Assembly (NCBI GenBank): GCA_963838845.1
Contig: CAWISR010000003.1
Coordinates: 930,001 to 994,000, forward strand
Direction: 5' to 3'
Source: CAVRXQ01 sp963838845
Lineage (GTDB): Bacteria > Actinomycetota > Acidimicrobiia > Acidimicrobiales > Bog-793
DNA: 64,000 bases
How positions within the stretch are numbered: position 1 is the first letter of the stretch; the number at the start of each line of letters is the position of its first letter. Below the pieces are notes generated by a model. That model was not told the DNA's origin, did not search any database, and saw only the letters and a list, made by a program, of their open reading frames with translations. A program made the position numbers and the translations under genes. Below are positions 53,295-62,723 of the stretch, in pieces.

Positions 53295-54425
53295 ATGGCC
53301 GGAGGTGAAGTCGAGCTCGTTTCACTGACGAAGCGGTTCGACGACGTCTGCGCGGTCGACGGCATCGATCTGCAGATCCGCCGCGGCGAGTTCTTTTCTC
53401 TTCTCGGGCCGTCAGGGTGCGGCAAGACGACGACGCTGCGTCTGATCGCCGGATTCGAGAAGCCGAGCGGAGGAAGGATCCTCATCGACGGCTTCGACGT
53501 CACCCGGATGCCCGCGCACCTTCGTGACGTGAACACTGTCTTTCAGAGCTATGCGCTCTTCCCCTTCCTCACCGTCTTCGAAAACGTCGCCTTCGGCCTG
53601 CGCTACAAGAAGGTCGCGAAATCCGAGCGTGCCCGCCTCGTTCACGAAGCGCTCGAACTCGTCCAGCTGCCCATGTTCGAAAAGCGACGGCCAGCTCAGC
53701 TTTCGGGAGGCCAGCAACAACGAGTTGCGCTCGCTCGCGCGCTCATCTTGAACCCCGCTGTGCTGCTGCTCGACGAGCCCCTTGGGGCGCTCGACGCGAA
53801 ACTCCGACGCGCGTTACAGGTCGAGCTGAAGGCGCTGCAGGAACGTGTCGGCATCACGTTCCTCTACGTGACCCACGATCAGGAAGAGGCGCTCACGATG
53901 TCGGATCGATTGGCGGTGATGGATGGCGGACACATCGTCCAGATGGGCACCCCGGTCGGCGTCTACGAGGAGCCCGCGAACGCCTACGTCGCTGATTTCC
54001 TCGGAGTTTCGAATCTCATGTCGGCGACGGCATCACGCGGCGCACGCTCGGACTGCTGCGCGATACGACTCGGCGATTTCGACCTCGAGGCCGCGTGCGG
54101 CGCGACGAATACCGTCGGTGCCGTGCGGCTGGCGATCCGTCCGGAGCGCGTCCAGCTCGAACCTTTCGAGTCCACTGGGCCGAATCGCGTTCCGGCGATG
54201 GTTGAGCGTCTCGTCTTCCTCGGCTCTTCGACACAGGTGATTGTGCGAACCGCGCCTGGTGCCGTATTGCAATCCCTAATCCAGAATGACGGCGGCGCGC
54301 TGCCGTACAAGCAAGGCACACCGGTCAAGGTCCATCTGCCAGCGGACGCGCTGCGCGTTCTTGCGGAATCGGAGCAGCAAACCGGCGTCGGCACTCCAAA
54401 CGGCGATCGACCGGCACCGAGCTGA
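53295..54425 (+). CDS. Polyamine-type ABC transporter ATPase (PotA-like)
   Basis: This is a 376-residue importer ATPase. Walker A is GPSGCGKT (about 38-45), Q-loop NTVFQSYALFP, signature LSGGQQQRVALARAL, Walker B VLLLDEPLGALD, with a C-terminal TOBE domain (about 270-360, VRLAIRPERVQLEP). Its closest known group is PotA/FbpC. An AAGGGAGG site lies 5 bases before the ATG. It lies on the opposite strand from the other transporter genes and converges on the PotC-like gene, so the importer is split into two transcripts. No operator copy was found before it. Confidence 0.88.
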   Translation: MAGGEVELVSLTKRFDDVCAVDGIDLQIRRGEFFSLLGPSGCGKTTTLRLIAGFEKPSGGRILIDGFDVTRMPAHLRDVNTVFQSYALFPFLTVFENVAFGLRYKKVAKSERARLVHEALELVQLPMFEKRRPAQLSGGQQQRVALARALILNPAVLLLDEPLGALDAKLRRALQVELKALQERVGITFLYVTHDQEEALTMSDRLAVMDGGHIVQMGTPVGVYEEPANAYVADFLGVSNLMSATASRGARSDCCAIRLGDFDLEAACGATNTVGAVRLAIRPERVQLEPFESTGPNRVPAMVERLVFLGSSTQVIVRTAPGAVLQSLIQNDGGALPYKQGTPVKVHLPADALRVLAESEQQTGVGTPNGDRPAPS

Positions 54426-54447
54426 GACGACCCCGATCAGGTCGGAC

Positions 54448-55395
54448 CTACATTCCCGCGAACGTCGCCATCGACTCTGAGCGGTTCGCCTTCTCGCCGC
54501 GTGTCATGAATCGGTACCCGACGTAGCCGATCGTCGCGACGACGCCCGACACCACGAGCATCAAGGTCGCGAGCGCGTTCAGTGCCGGGCCGGCGTTGCC
54601 GCCATGGGTATTCGAGTAGATGATCACCGACATCGGTTGGGTGTTCCCGGTCGATGACAACAGATTAACGACGACGAAGTCGTCGACGACGCCCGCGAAG
54701 ACAAGGACCGCGCTGGCGAAGATCGCCGGCATCAAGAGCGGCAGCAGGACGCGTCGAATCGACTCGAAACGCGACGCGCCGAGATCTGCCGCTGCTTCCT
54801 CATACTGATGTCCGATGGTGACGAGCCGGGCGCGCACGATGATCGCCGGCCAGGAGAGGTTCCACGTGACGAGACCGAGTACCTCAGCAGTCGTTCCCAG
54901 TCCGATCGTCTTGAACATCGTCGTAAAGATGAAAAACAGTGCCACCGCGAAGATCAGCTCGGGTACGACGAACGAGAAGATCATCGTGAAGTTGAACACC
55001 GACGACGTTCGCGACCGCCAACGATCGATTCCGATGCCGAAGGCGACGCCGATCGGGACCGTGATCGCGGTCGTGTAGAGCGAGAGCCAGATCGTCTGCA
55101 GAACGGCCTGATGAAGCTGGGGATTGTGGAGCACCGACTGCGTCGGGTTGGTGACGTACCAACGCAGTGAGAATCCCTGCCAGACGCTCTGGGATTTGCC
55201 GGCGTTGAACGAGAACAACACGGCCAGCGCGATCGGAAGAAGCGACCAGGCGAGGTAAACCCACGTCGCGGACTCGAGGAACCACGGGTGTCGCCAGGGA
55301 TTGCGCCGGAGGCGCTGGCGCAGGCTCGAGCCTGCGGCACGCGGCCGGGCGACGAGCCGATCCTCGAGAAGCGCGGCGGTGTCGGTCGCGGCCAC
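54448..55395 (-). CDS. Polyamine-type ABC transporter permease (PotC-like)
   Basis: This 315-residue membrane permease has six predicted segments and the ATPase-contact EAA motif in EEAAADLGASRFESIRRVLL (about 200-219). The N-terminal 45 residues are Arg-rich and cytoplasmic. GTG 55395 starts directly after the stop of the PotB-like gene (TGAGTG), so translation is coupled. With the PotB-like subunit it forms the channel of the importer. A second possible substrate class for this family besides polyamines is other amines and small organic cations. Confidence 0.87.
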   Translation of the reverse strand: MAATDTAALLEDRLVARPRAAGSSLRQRLRRNPWRHPWFLESATWVYLAWSLLPIALAVLFSFNAGKSQSVWQGFSLRWYVTNPTQSVLHNPQLHQAVLQTIWLSLYTTAITVPIGVAFGIGIDRWRSRTSSVFNFTMIFSFVVPELIFAVALFFIFTTMFKTIGLGTTAEVLGLVTWNLSWPAIIVRARLVTIGHQYEEAAADLGASRFESIRRVLLPLLMPAIFASAVLVFAGVVDDFVVVNLLSSTGNTQPMSVIIYSNTHGGNAGPALNALATLMLVVSGVVATIGYVGYRFMTRGEKANRSESMATFAGM

Positions 55396-56310
55396 TCAGA
55401 CCAGCTCTCTTGATGCTCGGTTCGTGGACACCACGTAATAAATCATCGGGATGAGCAGAACGGCGAGGAGCAAAAGGGAGAGCGCCGCACCTTCGCCTTC
55501 CAACCCGGTCGCGTACAGCTGACCGTCGATCACGTTGCCGATCATCGAAGTCGACGACGCTCCTGACAGCATCTGATTCGTGAAGTAGTCACCGATCATT
55601 GGCAGGGAGGTGATGAGCACCCCTGTCATCACCGATTGCCGGGAAAGGGGCAGGACGATCCGGAAGAAGGTCTGCGGGCCGTTGAGGCCGAGGTCACGAC
55701 CCGCCTCGATCAGGCTCTGGTCGATGCGATCGAGCCCGGCGTACAGGACAAGGATCAGGTACGGGATGTACCCGTAGACAAGACCGAGGATCACGGTCAT
55801 CGCCTGCCCACCGAGCCAGTCGACCGGATGCGCCGCGAGGTGAAGGAACGTGATCGCCTTGTTCACGTAGCCGTTGTTCTGCAGTAAATCGATCCAGGCC
55901 AACATCCTCATCATGTAGCTGATCCAAAAGGGCGCGATCAGCAACGCGAGGAAGACTCCCTTCCTGCGGCCGGAGAACCGAGTGACGAAATAGGCGACGG
56001 GGAAGGCGATCACGAGCGAGATCGCAGTCGCGATGGCGACGTAGACGAGTGTGCGAAGGAGGATCGGGCTGATGAACGCTCCGGCGCCGAAGGTGTCGTG
56101 GAAGACCCGAGCGAAGTTCTTGCCGCTCCAATCGGCGGGATTCCATACCGGCTCCGACGAAAAGAAGACGGGATTGAGCCTGCCTGCCGCGATTGCGATG
56201 ACAACGTAGAACGGAACGATGAACAGCAAGATGAGCCAGACGACTCCTGGGGCGGCGAGCGCAGCCCAGAAGTACCGACTTGGCTCTTTCTGTGAACGAT
56301 CCGCTCTCAA
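55396..56310 (-). CDS. Polyamine-type ABC transporter permease (PotB-like)
   Basis: This is a 304-residue six-span permease. The EAA-type loop is EAGRDLGLNGPQTFFRIVLP, followed by LSRQSVMTGVLI; the N-terminal membrane segment is APGVVWLILLFIVPFYVVIA. It begins at TTG 56310, 26 bases after the substrate-binding gene. The segment SYMMRMLAWIDLLQNNGYVN is a PotB hallmark. It is cotranscribed with the PotC-like gene. Confidence 0.87.
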   Translation of the reverse strand: MRADRSQKEPSRYFWAALAAPGVVWLILLFIVPFYVVIAIAAGRLNPVFFSSEPVWNPADWSGKNFARVFHDTFGAGAFISPILLRTLVYVAIATAISLVIAFPVAYFVTRFSGRRKGVFLALLIAPFWISYMMRMLAWIDLLQNNGYVNKAITFLHLAAHPVDWLGGQAMTVILGLVYGYIPYLILVLYAGLDRIDQSLIEAGRDLGLNGPQTFFRIVLPLSRQSVMTGVLITSLPMIGDYFTNQMLSGASSTSMIGNVIDGQLYATGLEGEGAALSLLLLAVLLIPMIYYVVSTNRASRELV

Positions 56311-56336
56311 CAGCGCCCCCCAGCGTCGTTGTTCGG

Positions 56337-57614
56337 TCAGATCCCCTTACTGAACTCGAGCCAGGCCTGTTCCCACAACAGGTTCGCTTGAGCGGCCAGC
56401 TGGAACTCACCGACGCCTTTGCGGAAGTACGACGGCAGGACGACAGTCGAGGTCAGGCTCTTTGGGAGGATCTTCTCGCGCACGAGGACCTCTGGGGTGA
56501 TGCCGTTCAGTGGCTGCATGTAGCCGTTGTAGCTGATGTTCTCGAGGGCGTTGTCCACGTCGAGCAGGTAATTGAGGAACAGGTGCGCGAGCACCGGGTT
56601 CTTGCCCGACCGCAGCACCGTCATCGTGTCGTTTCCGACCGGTCCCTTCCCGCTCGGCGGGAACCAATACCCGACGACGTCGACCGGCACGCCTTTCGGC
56701 ATATATGCCGCTGCCGCTGCGATGTCGCCGGACCACGCATGATGGATCCAGATCTGGCCACTCGGGACGTTCGAGTAGTCGTTGTTGTCGATGTGCACGT
56801 TCGTCAGTCGAGCCAGGCTCTGTAACGACGCGAGCGACAGGTTGATCTGTTTTGACTCGGTCGTATTGAGGTCGAAGATGCCGTTTTTCATCAAGCCGAG
56901 CGCGAGCGTTTCGCGGTAGTCGTCCAACACTGCGATCTTGCCCCGGTACTTCGACTGCCACGGCATCGCCCAGGCGTTCTTCATCGTGTACGGATCCTCG
57001 GGTACGTGGTCCTTCCGCCACGCCATGCCGGTCGTATAAATCGTGTACGGCACCGTGTACTGCCACTTCTGGTCGTACCAAGGGTTCGAGAAGTCGGGCC
57101 ACGCTTGCGAGATGTTCGGGATGTATCTGTGGTTGAGGGGCCGCAAGTATCCGCCCTCGATCAGCGGCCCGAGTACGTCGATTGTCGGGACGAAGACGTC
57201 AAAGCTCTCACCGCTCTGCAGCTTGGCGATCGCTTCCTCCATCGTGTTGAACGTCGTCAGCTCGACCGTGCAGTGGTACTTCTTGGCGAAGCTGTTCAAC
57301 ACGGACTGGTTGATGTAGGCGACCCAGTTGTACAGCTTCAGGGTCGCGTTGCGCTCCGGCTGCAAGTTCGATGCGATCGCTTTGTCGTCGCGTGCGATCG
57401 GCCACAGAACGGGATCGTCGGGACGAGGAAGGGGTGACCTGCTCGCGGCCCCGGCCGGGGGGAGTCCTTCGAGCAAGGAGGGGAGGCCGCCGAATGCCGC
57501 GATGGCCGCCCCGGCTCCGGCGACCCCCGCCGCCCGGAGCAGGAACTCGCGCCTCGAGAATTCCGCGGGGTGCCGCCTGTGCTCGTTCCACCCCTGGCGG
57601 GGGTGGGAGGTCAC
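56337..57614 (-). CDS. Polyamine-type substrate-binding protein (PotD-like), Tat-exported
   Basis: This 425-residue binding protein carries a twin-arginine signal: SRREFLLRAAGVAGAGAAIA begins at residue 20, with Arg21-Arg22. The mature part has PotD features: LKLYNWVAYINQSVLNSFAK, MEEAIAKLQSGESFDVFVPT, WQYTVPYTIYTTGMAWRKD, HHAWSGDIAAAAAYMPKG and GNDTMTVLRSGKNPVLAHLF. Tat export implies folding before transport and is common for this family in actinobacteria. GTG 57614 overlaps the aminotransferase stop by 4 bases. The ligand cannot be told, but family members bind polyamines and related amines. Confidence 0.87.
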   Translation of the reverse strand: MTSHPRQGWNEHRRHPAEFSRREFLLRAAGVAGAGAAIAAFGGLPSLLEGLPPAGAASRSPLPRPDDPVLWPIARDDKAIASNLQPERNATLKLYNWVAYINQSVLNSFAKKYHCTVELTTFNTMEEAIAKLQSGESFDVFVPTIDVLGPLIEGGYLRPLNHRYIPNISQAWPDFSNPWYDQKWQYTVPYTIYTTGMAWRKDHVPEDPYTMKNAWAMPWQSKYRGKIAVLDDYRETLALGLMKNGIFDLNTTESKQINLSLASLQSLARLTNVHIDNNDYSNVPSGQIWIHHAWSGDIAAAAAYMPKGVPVDVVGYWFPPSGKGPVGNDTMTVLRSGKNPVLAHLFLNYLLDVDNALENISYNGYMQPLNGITPEVLVREKILPKSLTSTVVLPSYFRKGVGEFQLAAQANLLWEQAWLEFSKGI

Positions 57615-58990
57615 GTCGTCACCTGCGCGGCGAAATTGGCGAAGTTGCCGAGAAACCGGTCCACGTCACCCTCCTCGTGCTGCGCGGAAAGCAACCACTG
57701 TTCAATCTTCCCCCACGGGGGCAAAAACACACCGCCGTTGTGCTGGATCAGCCAGTGCGCTTCGTTGTAGCGGTCATCGATGCCGAGAAATCCTCGATAG
57801 TCACGGACGGGCGCAGTCGAGAAGACGACGCACCCCTTCGCGCCCACCGAGACCACGTGTGCGTCGAGACCGCTGCTCGCGATGAGCCGTTCGACGCCGG
57901 TTGTCATCCGCCGCGCGAGCTCCGCGATGTGGGCGTACATCGCGTCGGTGGCCACCTCGGTCAGCATCGCTCGGGTCGCCGCCATCGCGAGGGGGTTGCC
58001 GCTGAAGGTGCCGACCATTTCGTACTCGCCACGCGCGACGTATCCCATCACCTCTTCGGTGCCGCCGACCGCCGCAGAAGCAATTCCCCCTCCGATCGAT
58101 TTCGCGAGACAAACGAGGTCCGGACTGACTCCGGTGAACCCGATCGCGCCAGATGGTCCGACGGTGAGACCCGTTTTCACTTCGTCGAAGGTCAGCAGCG
58201 ATCCGTCGCGGTGGAGGAGCTCCTTCAAACCCGAGAGGTACCCCTCTTCGGGGAGGATGATCCCGGCGTTCATCATGATCGGTTCGACGATCATCCCGGC
58301 GATCTCTCTGGGATGTGCGGCGAGGGCGCGCTCGACCGCGCCGAGGTCGTTGAAGCCGACCACGACGACGAGGTCGGTGATCTCGCGAGGTATCCCGGCG
58401 CTTTCTGGGACTGCTGCGGGTTGCTCGGGGGGGCCGGCGAGTTCGAGTTCCGGCATGACCGAAACCTGCACCGAGTCGTGGTGACCGTGGTAGCAACCTT
58501 CGACCTTGAGGATCCGGGCGCGTCCGGTGATCGCCCGCATGAGATGGATCGCCTCCATCGTCGCTTCGGTACCCGAGTTTGCGTACCGCCACAACGGGAG
58601 CCCGAATCTGCCGGCGAGGTTCTCGGCGACCGCGATCGCGTCCTCGGTCGGTTGCGCGAAATGGGTTCCCCGCCGCACGCGATCAGAGACCGCTGCGACG
58701 ATGGCCGGGTTCGCGTGGCCGGCGAGCGCCGCGCCATAGCCGCCGTGGAGATCGACGTACTCCTTCCCGTCGACGTCGTAGAGCTTCGAGCCTCGGCCTT
58801 CGGCGATCCAAACGGGCTGTGGTTTGGTGATCTGCCAGCTCGAAGTCACACCGCCGGCAAGCGCTCGGCGGGCGCGCCCCATATATTCCGCCGAGCGTGG
58901 CTGGCGATCGACGAAGATCCGTTCTTGTTCGGCAATCACGCGATCGAGGCGCAGCGACCTCGCATCGATCGATTCAACGGTTGACGTCAC
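57611..58990 (-). CDS. Class III aminotransferase (glutamate-1-semialdehyde-aminomutase-like)
   Basis: This 459-residue PLP enzyme shows LHGGYGAALAGHANPAIVAA, the cofactor-binding ANSGTEATMEAIHLMRAITG, CYHGHHDSVQ, LTFDEVKTGLTVGPSGA and the PLP lysine in VCLAKSIGGG. It resembles HemL, but its place as first gene of an importer operon suggests it transfers an amino group from the imported compound, for example an omega-amino or beta-amino acid. Start GTG 58990. Operator 2 lies 56 bases upstream. A true HemL role in heme synthesis is less likely as no other heme gene is near. Confidence 0.82.
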   Translation of the reverse strand: MTSTVESIDARSLRLDRVIAEQERIFVDRQPRSAEYMGRARRALAGGVTSSWQITKPQPVWIAEGRGSKLYDVDGKEYVDLHGGYGAALAGHANPAIVAAVSDRVRRGTHFAQPTEDAIAVAENLAGRFGLPLWRYANSGTEATMEAIHLMRAITGRARILKVEGCYHGHHDSVQVSVMPELELAGPPEQPAAVPESAGIPREITDLVVVVGFNDLGAVERALAAHPREIAGMIVEPIMMNAGIILPEEGYLSGLKELLHRDGSLLTFDEVKTGLTVGPSGAIGFTGVSPDLVCLAKSIGGGIASAAVGGTEEVMGYVARGEYEMVGTFSGNPLAMAATRAMLTEVATDAMYAHIAELARRMTTGVERLIASSGLDAHVVSVGAKGCVVFSTAPVRDYRGFLGIDDRYNEAHWLIQHNGGVFLPPWGKIEQWLLSAQHEEGDVDRFLGNFANFAAQVTT

Positions 58991-59046
58991 GTCAACTCCG
59001 TTCGATTCGCCATCGGCGCGGTTGTCGCCGCGAGGGGCTTGTGTTT

Positions 59047-59062
59047 GACTGACTGTTCAGTT
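59047..59062. promoter_or_regulatory. Island operator 2 (GAYTG-N6-CAGTY)
   Basis: GACTG-ACTGTT-CAGTT is located between the divergent aminotransferase-transporter operon and mscR. It is the same as site 1 except for the last base and shares the flanking T before and TWT after. It probably controls both directions. Confidence 0.75.
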
Positions 59063-59146
59063 TATAAGTGCCACCGAATGTGGACAAGGCGGCGCGGGGC
59101 TCGTCGCTGCTGAGTCCGCTCCCACCCGAAGCGTTCGGAGTCAAAT

Positions 59147-60238
59147 ATGCCAATCGAGGTGCAAGCAGTCGTCTCCGGTGCGAAGGGAGCGCCGGTCGAG
59201 CTCGACACGATCGTCGTTCCCGATCCGAGTCACGGCGAAGCACGGGTGCGGGTCCAGGCATGCGGTGTCTGCCACACCGATCTCCACTATCGCGAGGGAG
59301 GTATCAGCGACGAGTTCCCGTTCCTCCTCGGCCACGAGGCAGCGGGCGTCGTCGAGTCAGTCGGAGAAGGCGTCGACTCCGTCGCGCCCGGAGATTTCGT
59401 GATCCTCAACTGGCGCGCGGTGTGCGGTCGCTGCCGGTCGTGCCGAAGAGGCCGCCCCTGGTACTGCTTCGCGACACACAACGCGACCCAAAAGATGACG
59501 CGGAGAGACGGCACCATGCTCTCCGCGACACTCGGAATCGGAGCGTTCGCCGAGTTGACCCTCGTCGCGGCGGGACAGTGCACGAAGGTCGACGCCCGAG
59601 CCCGCCCCGAGGTTGCCGGGCTCCTCGGGTGCGGGGTGATGGCGGGTCTTGGTGCGGCCATGAACACCGGTGAGGTGGGCCCCGGTGACTCGGTCGCGGT
59701 CTTCGGTTGCGGCGGCGTCGGCTGTGCCGCCATCGTCGGGGCGCGCCTCGCCGGCGCGACAAAGGTGATCGCCGTCGACCTCGATCCGCGCAAGCTCGAG
59801 CTTGCGGCTCAGTTCGGCGCAACGGACACGGTGCTCGCGGGTGAGCGCGACCCCGTCGAAGCAGTACGCGCGATGACCGACGGCAACGGCGCCGACGTCT
59901 GCATCGAGGCGGTCGGCAACGCGAAGGTCATGGAACAAGCGTTCTACGCGCGGGACCTCGCGGGCACCCTCGTTCAGGTCGGGGTTCCCACTCCGGAGAT
60001 GCGAATCGACGTGCCGATGATCGAGTTCTTTGGCAGGGGCGGCCGCTTGAAGCCGAGCTGGTACGGCGACTGCCTGCCCGAGCGTGACTTCCCGCTGCTC
60101 ATCGACCTCTATCTCCAAGGAAGGCTCGATCTCGATCGTTTCGTCAGCGAGACGGTGTCGCTCGACGGGGTTGAGGAGGCATTCGCAAAGATGCAGCGGG
60201 GAGAGGTGCTGCGTTCTGTCGTCGTCTTCGATCGATGA
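59147..60238 (+). CDS. mscR: Mycothiol-dependent formaldehyde dehydrogenase (S-(hydroxymethyl)mycothiol dehydrogenase)
   Basis: This 363-residue zinc alcohol dehydrogenase oxidises the formaldehyde-mycothiol adduct with NAD+. It follows the mycobacterial AdhE2/MscR sequence closely: ACGVCHTDLHYREGGISDE, FPFLLGHEAAGVVESVG, FVILNWRAVCGRCRSC with the four-Cys structural zinc loop, QCTKVDARA, LLGCGVMAGLGAAMNTG, FGCGGVGCAAIVGARL (NAD site), FYARDLAGTLVQVGVPTPEM and LKPSWYGDCLPERDFP. ATG 59147 has a CGGAG site 6 bases upstream. It sits next to operator 2 and before the Rieske gene, so formaldehyde is a likely pathway product. Confidence 0.9.
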   Translation: MPIEVQAVVSGAKGAPVELDTIVVPDPSHGEARVRVQACGVCHTDLHYREGGISDEFPFLLGHEAAGVVESVGEGVDSVAPGDFVILNWRAVCGRCRSCRRGRPWYCFATHNATQKMTRRDGTMLSATLGIGAFAELTLVAAGQCTKVDARARPEVAGLLGCGVMAGLGAAMNTGEVGPGDSVAVFGCGGVGCAAIVGARLAGATKVIAVDLDPRKLELAAQFGATDTVLAGERDPVEAVRAMTDGNGADVCIEAVGNAKVMEQAFYARDLAGTLVQVGVPTPEMRIDVPMIEFFGRGGRLKPSWYGDCLPERDFPLLIDLYLQGRLDLDRFVSETVSLDGVEEAFAKMQRGEVLRSVVVFDR

Positions 60239-60286
60239 ACGAGGGCCAGCCCGTCTCGACGCCGCGTCGGCGGGCCACGTAGGATT

Positions 60287-60302
60287 GATTGTATGTTCAG
60301 TC
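60287..60302. promoter_or_regulatory. Island operator 3, overlapping the Rieske start
   Basis: GATTG-TATGTT-CAGTC has the same arms and spacing as the other sites. The ATG at 60293-60295 lies inside it. Either the Rieske mRNA is nearly leaderless, or the true start is the later ATG at 60374. Confidence 0.7.
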
Positions 60303-61486
60303 AAACCGGCGAAGCGGCACCGATCGTCCGCGCCGGGCTCGAAGCGGCGTTGCGCCCGTTTGGCGAGAGCCGGATGCTTCCCCGAGCTGCCTATGTCGAC
60401 GCCGCTGTGTTCGCGTGGGAACAAGAGCACTTCTTTTCCCGCGGCTGGGTGTGCGCCGCCCTCGGCGAAGACGTCGCCGAACCCGGCGATCATCGCGGCG
60501 AATCTCTCGGCGCGTGGGGGGTTCTCCTCACTCGGGATGACGACGGTCAGGTCCACGCGTTCGCCAACACCTGTCGCCACCGGGGACACGAGCTCGTCGC
60601 CTGCGGAGAGTCCGCACACGGTGCGCGGATCATCTGCCCCTACCACGCCTGGACCTATGACCTGAAGGGAAATCTCAAAGCCGCGCGGGGCTTCGTCGAT
60701 GCCCCCGGATTCGACGCGTCGACGCACGGACTCGTCGAACTTCCAACCGAAGAGTGGGCCGGGCTCATCTTCGTCGATGCTTCGAACACGGGTGAACCGC
60801 TGCGCGATCGCCTCGGGACACTCGACACGCTCGTCGCGCCGTACGAACCCGGTCGGCTCAAGGTTGTCGGGCGTCACACCTATGACGCGCGTGCGAACTG
60901 GAAGATCCTCATCGAGAACTATCACGAGTGTTACCACTGTTCGATGATCCATCCCCAGTTCTGCGACGTCAGCTCGCCACGAAGCGGCGAGAACTACGCC
61001 CCTGACGGCGGTGCGTGGGTTGGCGGTTGGATGACGATCCGCGACGGGATGTCGACGATGTCGCTCGACGGTACGAGTCGAGCTACTGCACTGCGCGGGC
61101 TCGACGGCGATGCGCTGCGGCAGGTGATTTACGTCAACATCTTCCCGAACATCCTGCTGAGTCTGCATCCGGACTACGTCATGACCCACCGGCTCACTCC
61201 ACTCGCGCCCGACCGGACGCGCATCGAGTGCACGTGGGCGTTCGCTCCGGACTCGGTCAATCAATCGACGTTCGACCCTGCGTTCGCGGTCGAGTTCTGG
61301 GACATGACGAATGAGCAGGATTGGCGGGCCTGTGAGTCCGTCCAGCGCGGCCTTTCGTCACCGCATGCGATCCCGGGACCGCTCTCGCAGGAAGAGGACG
61401 CGGTCTACCAGTTCGTGACGATGATCGCGCGGGCATATCTGGGCGAGCGGGTGCGGACCGAGCCCGCTCCGGCGATGATCAGCTGA
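60293..61486 (+). CDS. Rieske non-heme iron oxygenase, alpha subunit
   Basis: This 397-residue oxygenase has the [2Fe-2S] Rieske site TCRHRGHELVACGESAHGAR followed by IICPYHAWTYDLKG (CxH...CxxH), and the mononuclear iron site NWKILIENYHECYHCSMIHP (H-x4-H). The pattern around ENYHECYHC is that of choline, glycine betaine and related quaternary amine monooxygenases as well as ring hydroxylases. With two formaldehyde dehydrogenases nearby, an N- or O-demethylation is the better guess. No reductase partner is seen in the window. ATG 60293 lies in operator 3; ATG 60374 (MLPRAAYVDAAVFAWEQEHF) is an alternative. Confidence 0.85.
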   Translation: MFSQTGEAAPIVRAGLEAALRPFGESRMLPRAAYVDAAVFAWEQEHFFSRGWVCAALGEDVAEPGDHRGESLGAWGVLLTRDDDGQVHAFANTCRHRGHELVACGESAHGARIICPYHAWTYDLKGNLKAARGFVDAPGFDASTHGLVELPTEEWAGLIFVDASNTGEPLRDRLGTLDTLVAPYEPGRLKVVGRHTYDARANWKILIENYHECYHCSMIHPQFCDVSSPRSGENYAPDGGAWVGGWMTIRDGMSTMSLDGTSRATALRGLDGDALRQVIYVNIFPNILLSLHPDYVMTHRLTPLAPDRTRIECTWAFAPDSVNQSTFDPAFAVEFWDMTNEQDWRACESVQRGLSSPHAIPGPLSQEEDAVYQFVTMIARAYLGERVRTEPAPAMIS

Positions 61487-61514
61487 AATCCCGGCGGTCG
61501 TTGAGCCGCGACGG

Positions 61515-62681
61515 CTAGACGATGGCGGAGACGCCTCGTTTCACGAGCTGGTCTGAAATGATGCCGCGCTGGATTTCGCTGGTCCCTTCCCAGATGCGCT
61601 CGACACGCACCTCGCGGTAGAAGCGCTCGGCGACGTTCTCGCGCATATACCCGCGTCCTCCGAAGATGGAGACAGCGCGGTCGGCGACGCGTCCAGCCAT
61701 CTCGGATGCCGACAGCTTCGCCATCGACGACTGTGCGTGTTGGATCTTCACGTCGCGGCCCTCATCGACGCCCCGGGCACACTCGTAGACGAGCGCCCGC
61801 GTCGCGTAGAGCTCAGTCAAGCTATCGGCGAGCAGCGCCTGGATCGCGCCGGAGACGCTGATCGGCTTGCCCCGCACGATCCGGGCACTCGCGAATCGCG
61901 CACTCTCGTCGATCAGCCGCTCGGTCGCCCCGAGGCTTCGCGCCGCGACCATGAGGCGTTCGTACCGGAACCACTCTTGCGCGTAATGCATCCCCTCGCC
62001 CTCGGTGCCGACGAGGTTCGTTGCAGGGACACGCACCCCTTCGAACGCGACGATCGGATGATGGTGGCTGATTGTGTGCATGTATGCCGGGTCGCGAACG
62101 ACCCGGACCCCGGGCGAGGGTAGGTCAACGATCACCATCGCGTGTCCGCCGGCGTGAGGTCCCGTGTCGAGCTTCCCTTGGAAAAAGGCATACGACGCGG
62201 TGTTGAACGATGTGACGTACCACTTCACGCCGTTGGCGACGTAGTCATCGGCGTCGCGATGCACGGTCGCGTCGAGCGAGTCTGGATCGGAGCCCGGGCC
62301 CTCTTCGGTGATCGTGTAACACTCTTCTTTCTCCCCCGTGACCGCGGGAATGACGTAGCGCTCGATCTGGTCCGGCGTCGCCACTGCGGCGAACCACGAC
62401 GGTGGCGTCGCCGCCACCCATCCAAGGGCATTCGTCACCCGGCCCATTTGCTCTTGCACGAGCACCTGTTGGATGGTCGAGAGGCCCTCGCCGCCGTATT
62501 CCTTCGGCATGTTCGTCGCGACGAGCCTGAGCTCGCGGGCGAGTTGTCGGTGGGAAGCGAGGACGTCGGCCGGGAGTTCGCCCTCGTGCATCTCGGCTTC
62601 GACCTCACTCGGGATGAGGGCGTCCGCGAGGCGGCGGGCCCTCGTCTGGACGTCGAGGTCTTCTGTCGAAAGTCCGTACAT
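61515..62681 (-). CDS. Acyl-CoA dehydrogenase
   Basis: This 388-residue FAD enzyme inserts an alpha-beta double bond in an acyl-CoA. Features are KEYGGEGLSTIQQVLVQEQM (N-domain), CYTITEEGPGSDPDS (FAD/substrate loop), RIVRGKPISVSGAIQALLAD, FGGRGYMRENVAERFYREVR and the C-terminal IWEGTSEIQRGIISDQL with the catalytic Glu. Start ATG 62681. It converges on the Rieske gene and is divergent from the cupin gene with operator 4 between them. With the NDP-forming synthetase it hints at CoA-ester steps in the pathway. Confidence 0.9.
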   Translation of the reverse strand: MYGLSTEDLDVQTRARRLADALIPSEVEAEMHEGELPADVLASHRQLARELRLVATNMPKEYGGEGLSTIQQVLVQEQMGRVTNALGWVAATPPSWFAAVATPDQIERYVIPAVTGEKEECYTITEEGPGSDPDSLDATVHRDADDYVANGVKWYVTSFNTASYAFFQGKLDTGPHAGGHAMVIVDLPSPGVRVVRDPAYMHTISHHHPIVAFEGVRVPATNLVGTEGEGMHYAQEWFRYERLMVAARSLGATERLIDESARFASARIVRGKPISVSGAIQALLADSLTELYATRALVYECARGVDEGRDVKIQHAQSSMAKLSASEMAGRVADRAVSIFGGRGYMRENVAERFYREVRVERIWEGTSEIQRGIISDQLVKRGVSAIV

Positions 62682-62723
62682 CGGCCCCCCAGGCAGGCTC
62701 CGACAAAATGAGGATGTTTGATT

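Noticed and set aside
57611..58990. Aminotransferase considered as true HemL (heme synthesis)
   Set aside because: It heads an importer operon under a catabolic operator and no heme gene is near; only family similarity supports HemL.
59357..61264. 635-codon open frame on the - strand
   Set aside because: Antisense to mscR and the Rieske gene, both of which have clear family motifs.
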